NCBI GenBank assembly: GCA_030267565.1
Contig: BRXU01000011.1
Coordinates: 2,160,501-2,224,500 of the forward strand
DNA length: 64,000 nucleotides
From: Pleodorina starrii
Lineage: Eukaryota > Chlorophyta > Chlorophyceae > Chlamydomonadales > Volvocaceae
Direction of reading: 5' to 3'
Of the stretch, positions 48,091 to 58,777 are shown piece by piece. The translations under genes and the position numbers were made by a program. Below the pieces are notes generated by a model. That model had not been told where the DNA came from and searched no databases. It saw nothing but the letters and a program-made list of their open reading frames with translations. The first letter of the stretch is position 1. Each line of letters begins with the position of its first letter.

Positions 48091-48543
48091 TCGGGGTCAC
48101 TGTGAGGCTAGGAGGTGCACTTGTGCTGCGCGTGGCGTGGCGGGAAGGCGGCGGCCCCGAGGAGTAGCTGTGTAGAATGGGGTGGCAAGCGCAACGAAGC
48201 AACGTTATGCTCAGCGGGTACGCCGTCACAAGTATGAGGCTGAGACCGCCAGAGAGCCACACAAAGAAACGAAAACCGACTCTACATGTCGTACTTCTTC
48301 GATTACTGTCAGAGAGTAGGTCACTGGGTTGATGCAGGCTCAATTGCTATTAGTGCTAGACCCTCCGACTGCAACCCAGAGTTAAGCAGTATTGCTTGTA
48401 AGTAGGTGTTTCGTTTGCATATCCTTGAATAATTGCGGAAAGCTCGCCGTTTGTGCGCAATCGCTTGGATTTCTCCATTATAAGGGGTACCCAGTTGTTT
48501 ACTGTGACCCTTCTTAGGGCCTGACACCTAGTGAGGGCCCAAA
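48091..48543. promoter_or_regulatory. Bidirectional promoter region (RNR2 / EF-hand gene)
   Basis: 453 bp between divergent start codons. GGCGGGAA at 48139-48146 (TTCCCGCC on the RNR2 strand, about 50 bp before its ATG) matches 7 of 8 positions of the E2F consensus WTTSSCSS, which would fit an S-phase gene. No TATA box is clear. Confidence 0.4.
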
Positions 48544-51500
48544 ATGGCTAGCGACGATGCAGTCGCGGCCATGGCCCGCAGCATCCTGGCGGAGAAGCGT
48601 GCTCGCAAGGTTGCCGAGGATGACGCGCTTCGCCTGTACAACCGCGTAAGGCAGCTGCAGAAGGAGGAGGACAGGGCGCAGAAGCGTATCATCGAAACAA
48701 AGAAGAAAGCAAAAGAGATTATCAAAGCCCGGGAGCGGAATGAGCAGAAGCTACTTGAGAAGGAGCAGCGGCAGCGGGAGCTGCAGGAGCAGGTCGAGGA
48801 GCAGAAGCTCGACAATCTTCGGGCCAAGGAGGAGGCCCTGCGACACCGGATAGAGCAGGAGAATAAGATTTACCAGGATAAGCTAGACGTAGTACAGAAA
48901 ACTAAGGAGGAGCGTGCGGAGATTGAGCGGCTGCTCGCTGAGAGCAGGCTTCTCGCGCGCAAGGAGGCTCTGGAGCAGAAGGACTTCATTCGCAAGCAGC
49001 AAGAGGACGCACGTCGGAAGATTGAGACGCTCAAGCTTCAGAAACTCACAGCGGTATGTGGCCCCGCTGGCCAGGACGCGCGCCCACATGTGCCATGCGC
49101 GACCCGGCTTGAATCGGTTTGCCTGCCGACGCACCGCAGGCCCAGGAGGAGTACGAGCGGAGGCTCAAGGAGGAGATCGACGCCAAGATTGCGAAGGAGC
49201 AGGAGATCGAGCGGCTGGTGCGTGCCGGGATTGCGGCTGTGTGGCCTGCTGGCGGTGGCAGCTGGTGGCACCAGGGCCTGGCACGACGAACAAAGCGCAC
49301 CTCCGGCCCGTGCTTCCGCCTATCTCGGGTGGCGCCACCACTTCACCAATCACCTTCGGCGTTTGGGAGGTTCCATAGCGTGTGGAATCGATCTGTACAA
49401 GCCCACTTGCGAACCACGTCCACCCATTGCGGCTGCCGCGGCTTGCTGCCATGATTCCTTGCCCTTACCCTTATCCTTGTCTTTCTCCTTGCCCTCACAG
49501 GCACAAATGGAGCTGGAGCTCATCGAGCGGCTCAAAAGCAAACAGGCGGAGCAACGCAAAGCCTACCAGCAGCTCGAGGCGGTGCTGTCGCTCGGGACCG
49601 TCAGGTGCGTGCGTGCGTGTGCGCGCGGCCGTCTGCTTCCCACATCCAGGGAGCGCCGCTGGCGCGGCGCGCGGCGCACACCATCTGCGGCGCCTGCGCT
49701 TAGCGCAGCCCGAGCTTGAAGTCTGGGGCGTGGGTACGCTGGACTTCTTGGGTTGGTTTTCCTCGCGGTTCAATTGGTAAACGGTAAACGAAAAGGTTCG
49801 GTTGGTCGTTGAAAAAGGAGATACCACCCAATTACGAATATGCCCCGTGCATGCTTGGCTTATAAATAGATGATCCCGTAGCGGAGGAGCGGAGGCGTTT
49901 GCCAGGTTGGGTTCTGGGCTTCTGCGCAGCACGGAAAGACAGCGCCACGCTCACACGGACATTTACGTGTCTCGTCTCTCGTGCCCAAAATTGATAGCAC
50001 GCACAAGCACACAAGCACGCACACACTCACAGTCACAGTCACACCCACACTCACACTCGCACCCGCACCCGCAGCACCAGCAAGGGTCTGGCGAACGGCA
50101 AGCCGGCCAGCCCCAAGGTCACGGCGGTGGCCACGGGCGGCGGCGGCGCCTCCCCGGAGCGGCCCTCCTCCAACATGTCGCACACCAGCGCCGCGTCGAT
50201 GCCGTACCAACCGGCGGACGAGGCCGTACCGGACGGCGAGCCCACGGAGGAGGACGTGGCGCGCGCCTTCGCAATTTACGACACAGATGGGATCGGCGAA
50301 ATCTCGACGCTGTCGCTGGACGGTGGGTATACGGCAGATGGTGTTGGCACTGCAGTACGACAGTACGGCTGCACTGGGCCAGGCGGCGGGTTTCGGGGGC
50401 GGCCGCGCTGTGGAGGCTGCGGAGGGGGGCCACGGGGGACGTCATCCGGGGCCAGACTCGGCATAGATACCATGTGTGGCATATACCGTGTTTTGCAGAC
50501 CACCGTGAGGTTCATGCGGCCACTGGGGTAGGCGCTGGGATAGGTGGCAGCCCGGGCCCTGCTGTGCCGTCTGGGAAGCGGCGGACGGTGACTCGTGTGG
50601 GAGGCGCCGAGGGAGCAGCACATCGGATGGGGAGGTCCGACGGCCGCTCTTAACGGTTACCGTATACCTGCCTGCACGGGTTAGGTCGGGGGTCAAACCA
50701 TTGCCAGCCGAACTAAGGCCTGAAATAGAGGTACAAGCTGTGGGGGGCAAAGGAAAGTGGACCCCAGTCCCAACACCACCATACGGCCGCGGGGCCTGTA
50801 CTACGTGGAGTATACAACCCGGCGCCCCAGCACCTCGGTGTCTCATCTCAAGGCCACGGCCGCAGGGCGCCTGGGCGTGGAGGGGCGTGTGGGCGCATTC
50901 GCAGCGCCGAATCCAAAAGGAGTGCATATATGCAAGGCCAGTCCTCGCGGGGCCTCCCGACGGGGCACAGCAACACCGTATGGTGGTTGGCGAACAGACG
51001 CGCAACCCGATCTCGCCGCTACCTGGGCGCTTAGCGGCCGTGCGAATGCAGCGTCGCTGTCCATGGGTGCCTCACGGGTGGGGTGCCTCAAGAGGGACTC
51101 ACTCAGCGCCCTGACTCCGTGATGCCCTGACTCCGTGTGTCTGACTGCCGCTGCCCCGCTGCCCCTATCCGGCTCTGCCCTTCCCTGCCGCAGGCCTGCT
51201 GCGCGACCTTGGAGTGCCGCTCAACCCCAGCCAGCTGTCGCAGGCGATAGCGCAGCTGGACACGTCACAAACGGGCCGCATTACCTTCGGCGAGTTCTTG
51301 TTGTGGTGGAAAGGGTGAGGCGGCTGGCTGGCTGGCGCAGCCCTGGCGTCGGAGCTGCGGCCGTGGTGGTCCGCAGCTGCGGGGGGGGCGGGGTTGGCGC
51401 GCGCAGGAAGGCGCGGGCGTGGGTTTGCCTTGGCAGGGGGGAGAGGGACAGGGGAATGGGGGCGCGCTGGCTGTGGATGGTCTGGGCCTGGGATCACGGG

Positions 51501-52711
51501 TAGGGGGTCCGGGGTTGGTCCCGGGCATTGCAGCGCGGGTGTACATCTCGGGTGCGCGTGCGTGCGGCGTAGGACGGAGGCGGCGGTGGTCCGGCGTTGC
51601 GGCAGTGCTGACCGATGTGTCGAAACGATCTTGACCCAGTCGGCAGTCGTGGTCCGAGCCTATGGACGTTGAGGGGCGCTGCAAGCGGTTAGGGCGCGCG
51701 CACTTGCGTGCGTAATCACGACGACGTTCTGGGGCAGAGCCGGGGCGGGAGGAAAGCCCATCGATAGCGGGGCGTCCCGGACGACGCAAGGGTAGACGGA
51801 ATTGGACGCCCAAGCGACCCGTGGTTCAGGGGTAGGTTGGCCGTGCCTGCGCGGCTGAGCGCCGCGGGCCAGTCTCCTTGCGTGTGGCGGGGGCGGTACC
51901 CGAATACGAAGTCCGGGCGCTTTGCTACGCCCGCTTGTCTCTCGGCTAGGCACTTCATTCGCTGGCGCGGGTCTGGCGCCCAGGGCTTCGCAAGTCGTGG
52001 TCCGTGACAGGGCGACAGACGGCCTCTCCTCGCTACAGCCACAGCCGCTGTGCTGCTGGATTTGGTGGTGGTGGCGGAGCGGCCTCGTGTCGAGTGGGTG
52101 CTGGGTTGTTGGCGAGTGGCTCCCGCGCGCGCCGCTTGCGTGCGTGTGTGTGACGATGTGGTTTGACAGATGCCAGCCATTGCTGGCGGCGGTGGTGTGG
52201 GAGGATGAAGGGTTAGGTGGTCGGGGCGTGATCGAGGGCGCTGTGAAAGGGCCAACCGGGCAGGCGCCCATGCCGGACGACGCCGCGGCGCCCGAAACGT
52301 CCTGGGTCCTGTCCTTGCTTTGGCGGTGTAACAGGCAGACTGAGTGACGGGTGCACTGCTGCATGTGTTTCGCAGCAACAGCCCTCCGCTGCATAAAACA
52401 GCAGCGCACGGACTGCAGGTCAGTGCAGTCAACACGGCCGACCCAAGGTGCCGCTCCCCATCTCGGCGTGTCACGGCCTCGCGAACGAGTTGTGTTACAG
52501 CGGCCTCGTGGTTGCCCAGTTGGCCAATGCGGCGGTGGCACCCGCGGGCCAAGCAGGGGTGCAGGGCCCAAGGCAGGCGCGCTGCCGGCTTCAAGACATC
52601 AAGAGGGCTCTGGACAAGGACCCAGTGATGCCCCCGACCGGATACGATACGCACTTCCGGAAAATCGTCCCCGGGCCCTCACTCCCTCTCAAGCCGCGAC
52701 GGCCTCTCTAA
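48544..52711 (+). CDS. Coiled-coil protein with C-terminal EF-hand pair
   Basis: Exons 48544-49053, 49140-49217, 49501-49604, 50075-50322, 51194-51314 and 52405-52711 join in phase to about 455 aa. Residues 1-231 are a long charged helix (RILE-type heptads, e.g. ALRLYNRVRQLQKEEDR). A disordered Ser/Ala stretch follows. EF-hand 1 (DTDGIGEISTLS) is degenerate at the last position; EF-hand 2 (DTSQTGRITFGE) has all usual ligands, including the final Glu, and ends FGEFLLWWKG. Translation can stop at TGA 51316, but a good GTGAGG donor at 51315 and an in-phase downstream exon with strong GC3 (LQDIKRALDKDPVMPPTG, ending KPRRPL) argue for the longer form; its acceptor could instead be at 52429. Calcium-responsive scaffold, perhaps cytoskeletal or flagellar (inference). 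Confidence 0.75.
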
Positions 52712-53194
52712 CGAGCGAGGGCAGGGCCGAGTGAAAAAGCACGTGCAAACAGTCTAGTAAGGTAGAGAGGGGCGGACAACACAACGAAACCAGCCCACCA
52801 ACAAAGCACTCGCGATGGCGCCAAGCATCAGCGGCGGCGGCGGCGGTGCGCGGCCCCCGCGTTCGTCACTACGGTACACGACCTGCGCCAGCGCCCGCAG
52901 ACCGGCACCCCACTGCGGAAACACAATTCGATGAGCGAGCATGCCCGCAATAGATACCGAGAGCCCCGCGGCTTTGGGCCCTCGCAGCCTGCCACCCACA
53001 CAACGAGCGCACGAGAGCGCACACGTAAATAATCACGAAGCGCCCGAGGCGGCCCTGGAATGTCCACCCGGGCAAGAAGCATGCGCGCGTGTTCCCCCCC
53101 CCCATATACATACGCACACGCACACACACGCGCAACCATTACTCCTAATACGGTATCAGTACACTGGGTCGAAGCACACAGCACGGGGGGCACC

Positions 53195-53199
53195 TGTAA
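53195..53199 (+). promoter_or_regulatory. TGTAA poly(A) signal
   Basis: Plus-strand TGTAA 484 nt after the stop at 52711 of the EF-hand gene. Confidence 0.5.
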
Positions 53200-53290
53200 T
53201 AACAAACGACGTCGCTTTTCCTGAGAAACGCACGCGTGCACGGACGGCTGGCCCGCACGCACGCACGCTTGACGCAAGCGGCCGACCCCC

Positions 53291-53314
53291 CGTCGTCGTC
53301 GTCGTCGTCGTCGT
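53291..53314. repeat. (CGT)8 microsatellite
   Basis: Uninterrupted trinucleotide run in the convergent intergenic region. Confidence 0.95.
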
Positions 53315-54095
53315 GACCCGCTCGTCACCGCAGCAGCGTTTGTGTTTGTGTGTGCAGACGACAGGCGCCACTGGGCGGCTCGTGTAATCCGATCTGCCAC
53401 TGGGCGGCTCGTGCAATTCGGGTTGCGTCTGCGCAGCTCACTGCAATTCGATAGGCGCACTGCAAGTTTTGGCAGCCGGGGCAGCGAGGTCGCGCCACGC
53501 GATGGCGCGCACCGCCCCACACAAAGCACCCTCTCCCTTCCGCGGACCTGAGCCACATCACCTGTCTAGAGGCGCAGCACCCATCCTGCCAATCCTGGAC
53601 ATGATCTGGCCTCCGAACCCTAGGGCTGGGGCTCACCCCGTCATCCCCCCAACGACCTGCCTGACGCGTCGGCACGCCCGTGAGCGCCCCTACGTTAAAG
53701 GTTCATGAATCGTTCCCACGGCCGCCCCGCACCGGTGCACAAGGTACGGTACATGGCGGCGTCCCAAGCACAGAGAATCAGGGATGCACTGCCTGACTTG
53801 AGCACGCGGCGCGGCGCGGCGTCCTGGCCGTGACGCCGCCGCACGTACCCGGGGCGCTCGGATGCGGGCGGCCACGCGCATACGGAAAACCCCCAAGGTG
53901 GAGCCCCGCATGAATGCAGTACACCAACCATTTACCCCCGACAAGCGCAAAATTCTGCCCGCCGCATCGCGGTGCGACACACGTCGAGATGTCGCATCAA
54001 CCAACCAACCAACGGACGGACGGCGCCGCGCCGCAGAGCCCCTTGTCTGCATGCAAGGCCCAGCGTCGTCCAGCTACCTATTCGTAAATATAATC

Positions 54096-54100
54096 TTACA
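54096..54100 (-). promoter_or_regulatory. TGTAA poly(A) signal
   Basis: Minus-strand TGTAA about 606 nt after the stop codon at 54706 of the lipase-like gene, in an AT-rich patch. Confidence 0.5.
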
Positions 54101-54705
54101 AAAGTATTCAACGCCCGCCAGCTCCAAAACTGACCTTCCCTTATCGCAGCTGCACAACCGCCCGCGCCTCCTGCCGCGCCAAAGGGCACACCCAGCATAC
54201 GGCAGGCCATCGTGGCCGCCCCCCGGGCGGGCAGCGCAAGGGAACCTCCAGTCTCTACACAATTTCGCGCGGAGACCCTGCGTTCTCAACACCAAACAAG
54301 GATCATCCTTCATCCAGCGGGTTCTCGAGGTTGGTTCGTAATTAGGATTCAAGCTCACGGCGGGGCCCTGGGCCCCCAGCTCCTCCACGCCGCCACAGCG
54401 TCGAGGCCGATATGCGCGCATCAGCATTCAGCGGAGCGGGGAGGCCCCGGTTTCCATTGCCCCGCGGGGTCGAATGAATAGCACCCGCACCGCGCCCTGC
54501 ACACGGCCCCATAAGCCCCCCCAAAGGAACCGCAGCGTCTCCACCAGCCAACCGCGCGCAACCCCCTCGGACCCGTGCGGCCGGTGTGGAGCTGAACACC
54601 GGACGCTTCGCTCCGCGCCGCTCCTTCCTCCAGACGCTCCAGTCCGCCCCGCGGGCGCTCCGCGCCGCCGCGCCGCCCCGCGCCGCCCCGCGCCGCGCCG
54701 CGCCC

Positions 54706-57700
54706 TCACATGGCCCCCAGGTCCAGCGCCGGCGACGGCCTCAGCAGGTCCCGGCGCTCCATGTTGCAGCCGCGCACCTCCACGCTTGTCCTGAAGGTGA
54801 CCCAGGGGAAGGCCTCCATCAGGTCGCGCTGCACCTCCTCCAGCTCGCTCTCCCACCGGGCAAACAGACAGGTGCCGTTGCCCGGAGACAGCCACGCCGC
54901 ACTGCTCTGCGTGGCGCGCGGCCCCTCCACGGGCTGCAAGCTGCCGGCGGACTGGGGCCGGTCCTTCTGCGCGGCTGCGGCTGCTGCGGCTGCTGCGGCT
55001 GCCTTTTCCTTGTCGCTGCCGGGCAGGGAGCCCAGGATCCAGAACTGGCCGACGGGCGCGTAGCGCTCGCCCAGGCCGTCGCCCATGACCTGACCACGGG
55101 TGGGTGGCGAGGAGGGCCCGGGGGAGAGAGAGGCCGATTCCGGGTGTTTGCAGTGGGTGGTTAGTTCTGATTGCAGTAGGGGGGAGAGGAGGGAGGGTGG
55201 GATCGGCGTCAGGCCAAGCAGGACTCCCGAGCCGAGTGCCGGCAGTGAGACCCGGGCGTAGCCGCCCAACGACCGGGATCGGCCGATAGAGGCCGAGGAC
55301 CGGCCGATAGAGGCCGAGCAGTGAGTTTAAGGTTTTAGGGTTTTAGGTTTCTAGGGTTGTTGTTGCCGGGATGATGATGGTGGTGGCGATGAGGCGAGAG
55401 TGGGACGGGAGGACCGCGCAGCGCTGCAAACCCCAGGCCCGCCCCCGCATCCCCCGGCTTGCCTGCAGTAACCGCAGCAGCGCGTCGCGCCACGCCGGCT
55501 GTCGCAGCTGCTGCTGCCTGGCGGCAACCACCGGCGACACCGCAGAGGAGGAGGAGCGCCCCGACCGCGTGGGCCCCTCCGCCGTCACCGGCACCGCGCG
55601 CTTGGAGCGCCCCGTCAGCGACCGAATCGGCGACAGCGGCCGACCCGCCGCCGCCGCCGCCACCGTATCCAGCAGCTCCTGGCTCCGCCGCCGCGACGGC
55701 CCCGGTCGCGACACCGCACTCGTCGCGCGGGACTTGGGCGTCCCCGCCGCCGAGGACGATCCGCTTCCGCCGCCGCCGCCGCCGTCACCGTCGGCGATCC
55801 GGACCTGCAGGACCTTGTCCGTGACGACGGCCGTGGCGTCGCCGCCGGCGTCCAGCGCCGCCGCCGACGCCGCCGGCACCGGCGAGACGAGCCCCCCGGG
55901 CGCGCAGACGCGCGCCAGCAGCGGCGTCTCCAACGGCCGCGCGAGCAGCCGACTGGGTCCGCTGGCGCGGCAGCGCGACAGCGCATCCACACCGTCCGCC
56001 ACGTGGCGACACCAGTCCTGCACCGCCGCGACCTGCGGCGTCCGCGCGATCGACGCCGGCGAGGAGATGTCGTCGGCGGCGGAGCCGCCGCCGGCGGCGG
56101 CGTCGCCGCCGCCGCCGGCAGCCGCGGCGGCTGCCGCCGCCGCGGCGGCGTCCGCCGCCGTGATGTCGTACGCCGCGTCGCGCGCCTCCGACGCCACGGT
56201 GAAGAGCTCACTGGCGGCGGCGAAGAAGGCGGGGCTGGCGTCGCCGGCGCGCCAGATGGTGTGCAGGTTGAGCTGTTGGTGCAGCTGGAGGTCCATGGCT
56301 GACAGCGTGCGGCTGAGGGAGGAGGTGGCGAAGAAGGGACTGCCGAAGGCGTAGCTGGACACCTGCATGCATGCACGTGGGTGGGTGCACGTTGTGTGTA
56401 TGCGTTCAGGGCGGGACCCCCGGGAAGGAGGCGGGCAGAGCGGTGGGTGGGAGAAGGAGTGCTGAAGGAGCCGTCCCGGGCCTCACCACGCACGGACGTC
56501 CTTGTGCGGCCCACACCAATCACCAACAGCCGCCCCCGCCCCGCGCACCTTGTTCCCCGACAGCGTCATGGTGAGGTTGATGCCCATCTGTCGCGCCATC
56601 TGCACCTCCTGGTGCAGCTGCAGCAGCACCCGAGTGGCGAACAGGTGCGCCACCACGCCGCCAAACTTGAACCCCGTGGCGACCAACTTGTAGCCCTGTG
56701 GACCCCCGCGGTGGACGGATGGATGGATGGACGGATGGGCGGATGGATGGGCGAACGGATAGGGCCCGGGCACCGGACCGGACGGAACCTGTCGCCCCTG
56801 GATTCAAGGCCCAGGGGCTCCCGCCCCTGGAGCAAAGGCGGGCTTGAGGCGACGCGGGCCGCTGAGGTGTGGCCGCCACGCGGGGGGGCAGCGTCCAGAC
56901 GGGCCGCTTTCCCCCCGCCGACCATCAGGGACACATCGCCCAACTGTTGCCCTGTGCTGCTGCATCGCCGCCTCTCGACCCGCCCGCCCCGCCCCGCCCC
57001 GCCCAGCTGCGACCCAACCCGGTTTGCCACCTGCTGCTTGCCTGCTGTGCTCGAGTGCACCTGACGCGCCGCACTGCTGCCTCGCAGCCCCCCCCCCTGA
57101 CGCGCACCCACCCACCTGGCCCAGCAGGCTGAAGACCATCCCCAGCGGCAGCGACTCCAGGGCGGCCAGAGCGTGCCCGTGCACATGACAGGCTGAGGGG
57201 CGGGCAGGCGGCGGTACATCGGCTCCATGGCAGAGAGCGGGGCATGAGGAGAGTCTCACAGGCAGCAGCGAGTAGCAGGGTGAAAAACATACGGCGAGCC
57301 CACCGGCAGTGGGCCCAGTTCCCACTTCGCTGCACGGCGTCGTCCGCGACGCACCTGCAGCCCCCAGGAAGCCACACGCCCGTTGCGCCGCTAGAAAATT
57401 GGCCATTGAGGTCTGGCCTGGAACCTCGTGGGATGGGTGCCGCAGGCTGTTGGAAAAGGCGATGAAGACCGTAGGGTTAATCTGCGGGAGGAGGGATCGG
57501 GGAGGAGGACGGGGTCCCGGCAGGATGAGCGGGGGGCTAGAGAGGCGGTGGGTTGCGGGTGGTCTTCGTGGTAGTTGTTGTGGTGGTACGGGGTTTGACT
57601 GGCAGCGGAGGTGATCGTGAGGATAGACCAAATACGCTTCAAGGGAAGGGAGAACAAAAGGGGGGCGACCCGTGGGTCCGCACTGTAATCACCGGTTGAT

Positions 57701-58578
57701 TTGGGAAAAGTCTATGTGTGCCAGATTTAAAAACATACTTTCCCCGCAGCCATGGTGTTCCACTGCGAGCCTCGTCGCGAACAAGGACATAAGCTGAGGC
57801 AAGGTGTGGCTGAGCTCAACTTAAGCCTAAAATTAAGATAACAGATGCACTAATGCTGTTATTTCAAACATATAACAGCAACAACACAAACAACGCGCAA
57901 CATACAAACAACGGCGTCTGTCTGGGTTTAGGTTCCTGACAGACTTGGCTCCCGTCCACACCACGCAGCATCACCGCATTCTCCGCGCTCAGTGCAGCAC
58001 AGGCCTACCTGCATATGATTGTGCTTTGTGTTTGCACCAAACTTTATTGCATTGCTTGAAATTGCCAGCATGGCCCGCAGGGGCCCAGCCTCATACATAG
58101 CATATTCTGTGAAGTTGTGTAGCTCAATCTGCGCTTGAAGAGATAAAGTGGTGTTCAAGGGGCTGAAGGAACATTTGCCCTCCAGGGCTGCAACCACGAC
58201 TCCTTTGCGAAAGCCCTGCATGATACCTTCTCTTTTAGTTCCAGCACTGGATCGAAAGCATCTACTGCTGATGTTAGCAGGAATGCAGATTGAATATGCA
58301 GCTCTTGTTCTTGGGAGAGCGTAGGACACGCCATTTCGCAGGTAGAGCACACCCTCGGATATTCAAGCGTGTTGCTACCCGTAAAAAAGCAATCGTAAAT
58401 ATCTTGTAGAAGCTAGATGTAGAAACAGGCATACCCTGTCCCACCCGATGCTGAGTATCGCCTTCGCAACAAAGTACGGCCGTCTTCTCCGACGGACGGC
58501 CGTGGAACCAGCCGGATAGAGCATTAGCTCCGCGAGGCGATCTTCCATACCGGTTCTCTGGTATTCGCGCTCGTTCAT
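54706..58578 (-). CDS. Class-3-lipase-like protein, catalytic Ser replaced
   Basis: Nine exons, transcription order 58578-58478, 58374-58227, 58128-58009, 57809-57693, 57481-57355, 57192-57116, 56695-56549, 56362-55463, 55089-54706, keep phase throughout and give 706 aa. The order of elements is that of fungal-type (class 3) lipases: helical N-terminus, SAYVLVRDEARS, INPTVFIAFSN (equivalent of the AFRGT strand), then GYKLVATGFKFGGVVAHLF at 231-249 (equivalent of GHSLGG), SSYAFGSPFFA at 281-291 (equivalent of TFGSPRVG) and WRAGDASP near 316-323. The nucleophile position is Lys240, so ordinary hydrolysis is unlikely. A 200-residue Ala/Ser/Gly-rich insertion follows, then RYAPVGQFWILG. Exon 8 ends at a GC donor (CAG|GCAAGC). 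The first two exons are in lower-GC sequence and are the least certain. Confidence 0.7.
55333..55358 (+). repeat. Short telomere-type tract
   Basis: TTTTAGGGTTTTAGG followed by a degenerate TTTCTAGGG matches the Chlamydomonas-type telomere repeat TTTTAGGG. It lies in the last intron of the lipase-like gene. Confidence 0.7.
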
Positions 58579-58777
58579 AATGTCGCACTGTATCAATTCC
58601 AACGCTGGTCCTGCCGCAGTTTTTAGCTGACCGTGCTTGCGAGCCCTGAGCCCCGTTATCAACCTCCTATGGTGTCACCATTTGACTGGCTATGTTTACA
58701 AGCCCTAAGCGCCAGGCCTGGCCGTTAGGAAGTGCTTTATGGTCAACGAGTTATAGTTTACGCAGTGGTTACCGAGA
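58579..58777. promoter_or_regulatory. Short bidirectional promoter region
   Basis: Only 199 bp separate the divergent ATGs at 58578 (-) and 58778 (+). The sequence is about half GC, below the flanking coding sequence. No known motif is clear. Confidence 0.5.

Larger units (their letters stand above)
52712..54705. other. Convergent intergenic region
   Basis: 2.0 kb between converging genes. It should contain the 3' UTR of the EF-hand gene up to about 53215 and of the lipase-like gene down to about 54080. The middle holds a (CGT)8 run at 53291-53314 and a 17-19 bp direct repeat around 53376-53420 (CACTGGGCGGCTCGTG occurs twice). No exon is supported. Confidence 0.5.
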
